A stretch of 61,499 nucleotides of DNA from CAYVQZ01 sp964453435 (lineage in GTDB: Bacteria > Abyssobacteria > SURF-5). The stretch is from assembly GCA_964453435.1 (NCBI GenBank), contig CAYVQZ010000031.1, positions 1 through 61,499 on the forward strand, written 5' to 3'. The position numbers and the translations under genes are program-made. The notes beneath the pieces were generated by a model, which ran no database searches, was not told the DNA's origin, and saw only the letters and a program-made list of their open reading frames with translations. The stretch's first letter is position 1, and the number at the start of each line of letters is the position of its first letter. Below, in pieces: positions 60,149 to 61,499 of this stretch.

Positions 60149-60441
60149 GAGATGAACAGCATGGTGTCGATGGCGAAGCCCGACGAAAGGCAGTTGCACT
60201 GCGCTACAACCATGAACGCGAGAACGCTCCGCGTGTCGTCGCCAAAGGCAGCGGCCACGTGGCCGAACGCATATTGGAAATAGCGCGCGAGCACGGGGTG
60301 ACAATCTATGAAGACACAGAACTGATAGAGATTTTGTCGCGAATCGAGTTATATTCGGTCATCCCCGTTCAACTCTATCAGGTCATAGCCGAGGTGCTCG
60401 CGTTCGTGTATCGACTGAATAAAAACGCTTCAAGCTTTTAG
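60145..60441 (+). CDS. FlhB C-terminal-domain-like cytoplasmic protein (FlhX/YscU-C type)
   Basis: A 98-residue protein aligning to the FlhB segment just after the cleavage motif: RKAVALRYNHERENAPRVVAKGSGHVAERILEIAREHGVTIYED corresponds to FLAVALRYDMQEMKAPLVVAKGARLMAERI of flhB. It ends VYRLNKNASSF. It has no membrane helices and no NPTH. Its ATG overlaps the fliK stop (ATGA). In other bacteria such proteins can stand in for the FlhB cytoplasmic domain. Confidence 0.88.
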   Translation: MRDEQHGVDGEARRKAVALRYNHERENAPRVVAKGSGHVAERILEIAREHGVTIYEDTELIEILSRIELYSVIPVQLYQVIAEVLAFVYRLNKNASSF

Positions 60442-60750
60442 AGCCTTCCCGTTCCCTTTTCGAAATCAAAAACCTCAAAAAAAGTCTTTGGCTGACTGTT
60501 TTGAGGCACGGCTAAGCAGCCGATAGCCGCCAGGATTTCCGACCTGTTCGTTTGAATTTTAGAAGTCCCTGTAAAATCACAACTTATACACCACATTCTC
60601 AAGGCGCCATCTGCTGGCAAACTTCTTGCTCAAGTTTGGTGTTTATGAATTCAATGTCGTGGAGAAAGTCATATGCCAGGCTCTCAGAAATCACTTTCGC
60701 CTCGAAAAACAAAGGGCTTCCTAAAGCATTTTCATTTTGTGAGGTGATCA
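60442..60750. other. Gap without a supported gene
   Basis: No credible frame or RNA was seen. It contains AT-rich stretches, and no match to the intergenic repeat modules was found. Confidence 0.4.
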
Positions 60751-60753
60751 GTG

Positions 60754-61053
60754 ATGGGGGCCGTTACGTTTGTGATAATTGCAGTCTGCATCGTGGTTGG
60801 AATCTACCTCTACGTGATGGGGTTGTGCTATCTCTGCGACCTTCACGAGCGCCGGAAGGCGGCGAAGCGAGAAGCTGAAGAGAAAAGGCGCAAAGAGGAT
60901 CTCCAACTCGCGCTGGAGCAGGCGGAAGCCAGACGGCGCCAGGAAATCGAACGACGCAAGAATCTGGCGCAAGCCCGGCGGCAAAAACCAGCCGGTAATT
61001 CGGGAATGCCAAAGAGGCCGGCTAGGCCGCACCAAGCTCCTGCAGCTTCATGA
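60754..61053 (+). CDS. Small membrane-anchored, highly charged protein, function unknown
   Basis: A 99-residue protein. Residues 5-27 are a membrane helix (VTFVIIAVCIVVGIYLYVMGLCYL), then a positively and negatively charged coiled coil (ERRKAAKREAEEKRRKEDLQLALEQ) and a Pro-rich basic tail. ATG 60754 has GAGGTGA upstream; a GTG at 60751 is adjacent. Not a recognised family. Position after flhB-like suggests, but does not prove, a motility role. Confidence 0.6.
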   Translation: MGAVTFVIIAVCIVVGIYLYVMGLCYLCDLHERRKAAKREAEEKRRKEDLQLALEQAEARRRQEIERRKNLAQARRQKPAGNSGMPKRPARPHQAPAAS

Positions 61054-61094
61054 GAAGAGTGGTTTCAGTCGGTTATATCGGTAAGGCGGCCGGG

Positions 61095-61123
61095 TTGCTA
61101 TAAATGGCAATACGTGGTAAAAT
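61095..61123 (+). promoter_or_regulatory. Candidate promoter of a structured RNA
   Basis: TTGCTA at 61095-61100, a 17-base spacer and TAAAAT at 61118-61123. It points into the structured stretch that ends in a terminator-like hairpin at 61334. Confidence 0.4.
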
Positions 61124-61129
61124 AGAATA

Positions 61130-61334
61130 CAACCTCGAAAAAGTTTAAAACGTTTAAGAAAAACGTTTTTGCGGGCAACCTAAATTGGTGTGGGTGGACG
61201 GTGGGTGCCGGTCAACGGGGACGGCCGGCGCCTCTGCCCGCAATGAAAAATTTTTCGGGAAAGGTGTTCCGCACCTCCTAAAAACAACAACGGGAGTCCC
61301 GCGTGCCAGTCGGAATCCTTTCCCGAATTTTTTT
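61130..61334 (+). ncRNA. Candidate non-coding RNA, no family recognised
   Basis: The stretch has nested stems and no gene: AAAACGTTT/AAACGTTTT (61147-61155/61161-61169), GCGGGCA/TGCCCGC (61171-61177/61235-61241) enclosing GGTGCCGG/CCGGCGCC (61204-61211/61225-61232), and TTCGGGAAAGG/CCTTTCCCGAA (61254-61264/61317-61327) followed by T7. It does not match SRP, tmRNA or RNase P cores by eye. A 6S-like RNA was considered but not supported. It could equally be a leader of a gene beyond the window. Confidence 0.4.
61254..61334 (+). terminator. Terminator-like hairpin with 52-base loop
   Basis: An 11-base perfect stem TTCGGGAAAGG/CCTTTCCCGAA is followed by seven T (61328-61334). The loop is long and structured, so it is an atypical intrinsic terminator. 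Downstream, 61335-61499 has no gene; a TTGACA lies near 61481. Confidence 0.5.
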
Positions 61335-61499
61335 ATCTGCCGACCCCGCGGCAGGCTACGATTTTAATCAGTTTTCGTTTCTGCAATCTATTTCCCCCCG
61401 TTCTCTTTGAAGCACGTCTGAAAACTCCGCGGCTCTCGAAGCGTTAACCCATCTTCCGCAGTTCAAAAAATTAAGTGTTGACACACCAATGGCTTAGCG

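Noticed and set aside
61130..61334. 6S, SRP, RNase P or tmRNA identity for the structured RNA
   Set aside because: None of the conserved core sequences of these RNAs could be recognised by eye.

Overview
The window looks like chromosomal DNA from a motile, Gram-negative-type anaerobic bacterium. The anaerobic signs are a four-subunit 2-oxoacid:ferredoxin oxidoreductase, two tungsten-type aldehyde:ferredoxin oxidoreductases (AORs), a small siroheme sulfite-reductase-like protein, a pentaheme cytochrome c and a tungstate/molybdate uptake and pterin-cofactor operon. A family 9 (heptosyltransferase-like) glycosyltransferase suggests an LPS-type envelope. The tRNA-Thr/Tyr/Gly/Thr-tuf order is the one known from Proteobacteria and related phyla. 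The sequence alone does not allow a phylum call; a Desulfobacterota-like or uncultivated lineage would fit. No phage, transposase gene or CRISPR array was seen.

Layout. 1-0.7 kb: start of tuf and four tRNAs (minus strand) from a consensus promoter. 0.8-1.8 kb: response regulator-diguanylate cyclase. 2.0-5.6 kb (minus): tungstate-type ABC permease and ATPase, moaC, a MOSC protein and mogA, behind a long leader with a terminator-like hairpin. 5.8-10.8 kb: acyl-CoA synthetase, acyl-CoA dehydrogenase and M20 peptidase. 10.9-14.2 kb: a lone GspE/PilB-type ATPase, mazG and threonine aldolase. 14.3-18.9 kb: Crp-type regulator, korDABC, a DUF3786-like gene and a small protein. 18.9-26 kb (mostly minus): double cNMP-binding protein, HEAT-repeat protein, secreted PsbP-like protein, a small Cys-rich protein, pentaheme cytochrome and glycosyltransferase. 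26.4-35.9 kb: PIG-L deacetylase, ceramidase-like protein, AOR1 with a MoaD-like protein, an IscR-like regulator with TusA and the sulfite-reductase-like protein, then AOR2 with an FAD oxidoreductase on the opposite strand. 36.2-47.8 kb (minus): a dense housekeeping run from infC-rpmI-rplT-hisA through tyrA, tmk, holB, ricT, metG, tatD-radical SAM, trpS, scpA, yraN and a sugar isomerase-like gene. 48.4-60.4 kb (plus): flagellar export, switch and sigma genes. 60.7-61.5 kb: a small membrane protein and a structured, terminator-ended intergenic stretch.

How it fits together. Tungstate uptake, moaC/mogA and a MoaD-like protein could supply pterin cofactor to the two AORs, which together with the KOR complex would feed ferredoxin. 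The Rrf2 gene is IscR-like (three Cys), and sequences closely resembling IscR type-1 sites lie at its own promoter and at the tusA-sulfite reductase promoter, so that sulfur module is probably tied to Fe-S status. Intergenic spaces hold a family of short dispersed repeats and long near-palindromes, some sitting inside operons (mogA/MOSC and flhB/flhA). The most unusual signals are the IscR-type operators, the leader attenuators of the tungstate and infC operons, an apparent AUA start for infC, an FlhB whose NPTH motif reads NPTF beside a separate FlhB C-terminal-like protein, and the structured 3' end.
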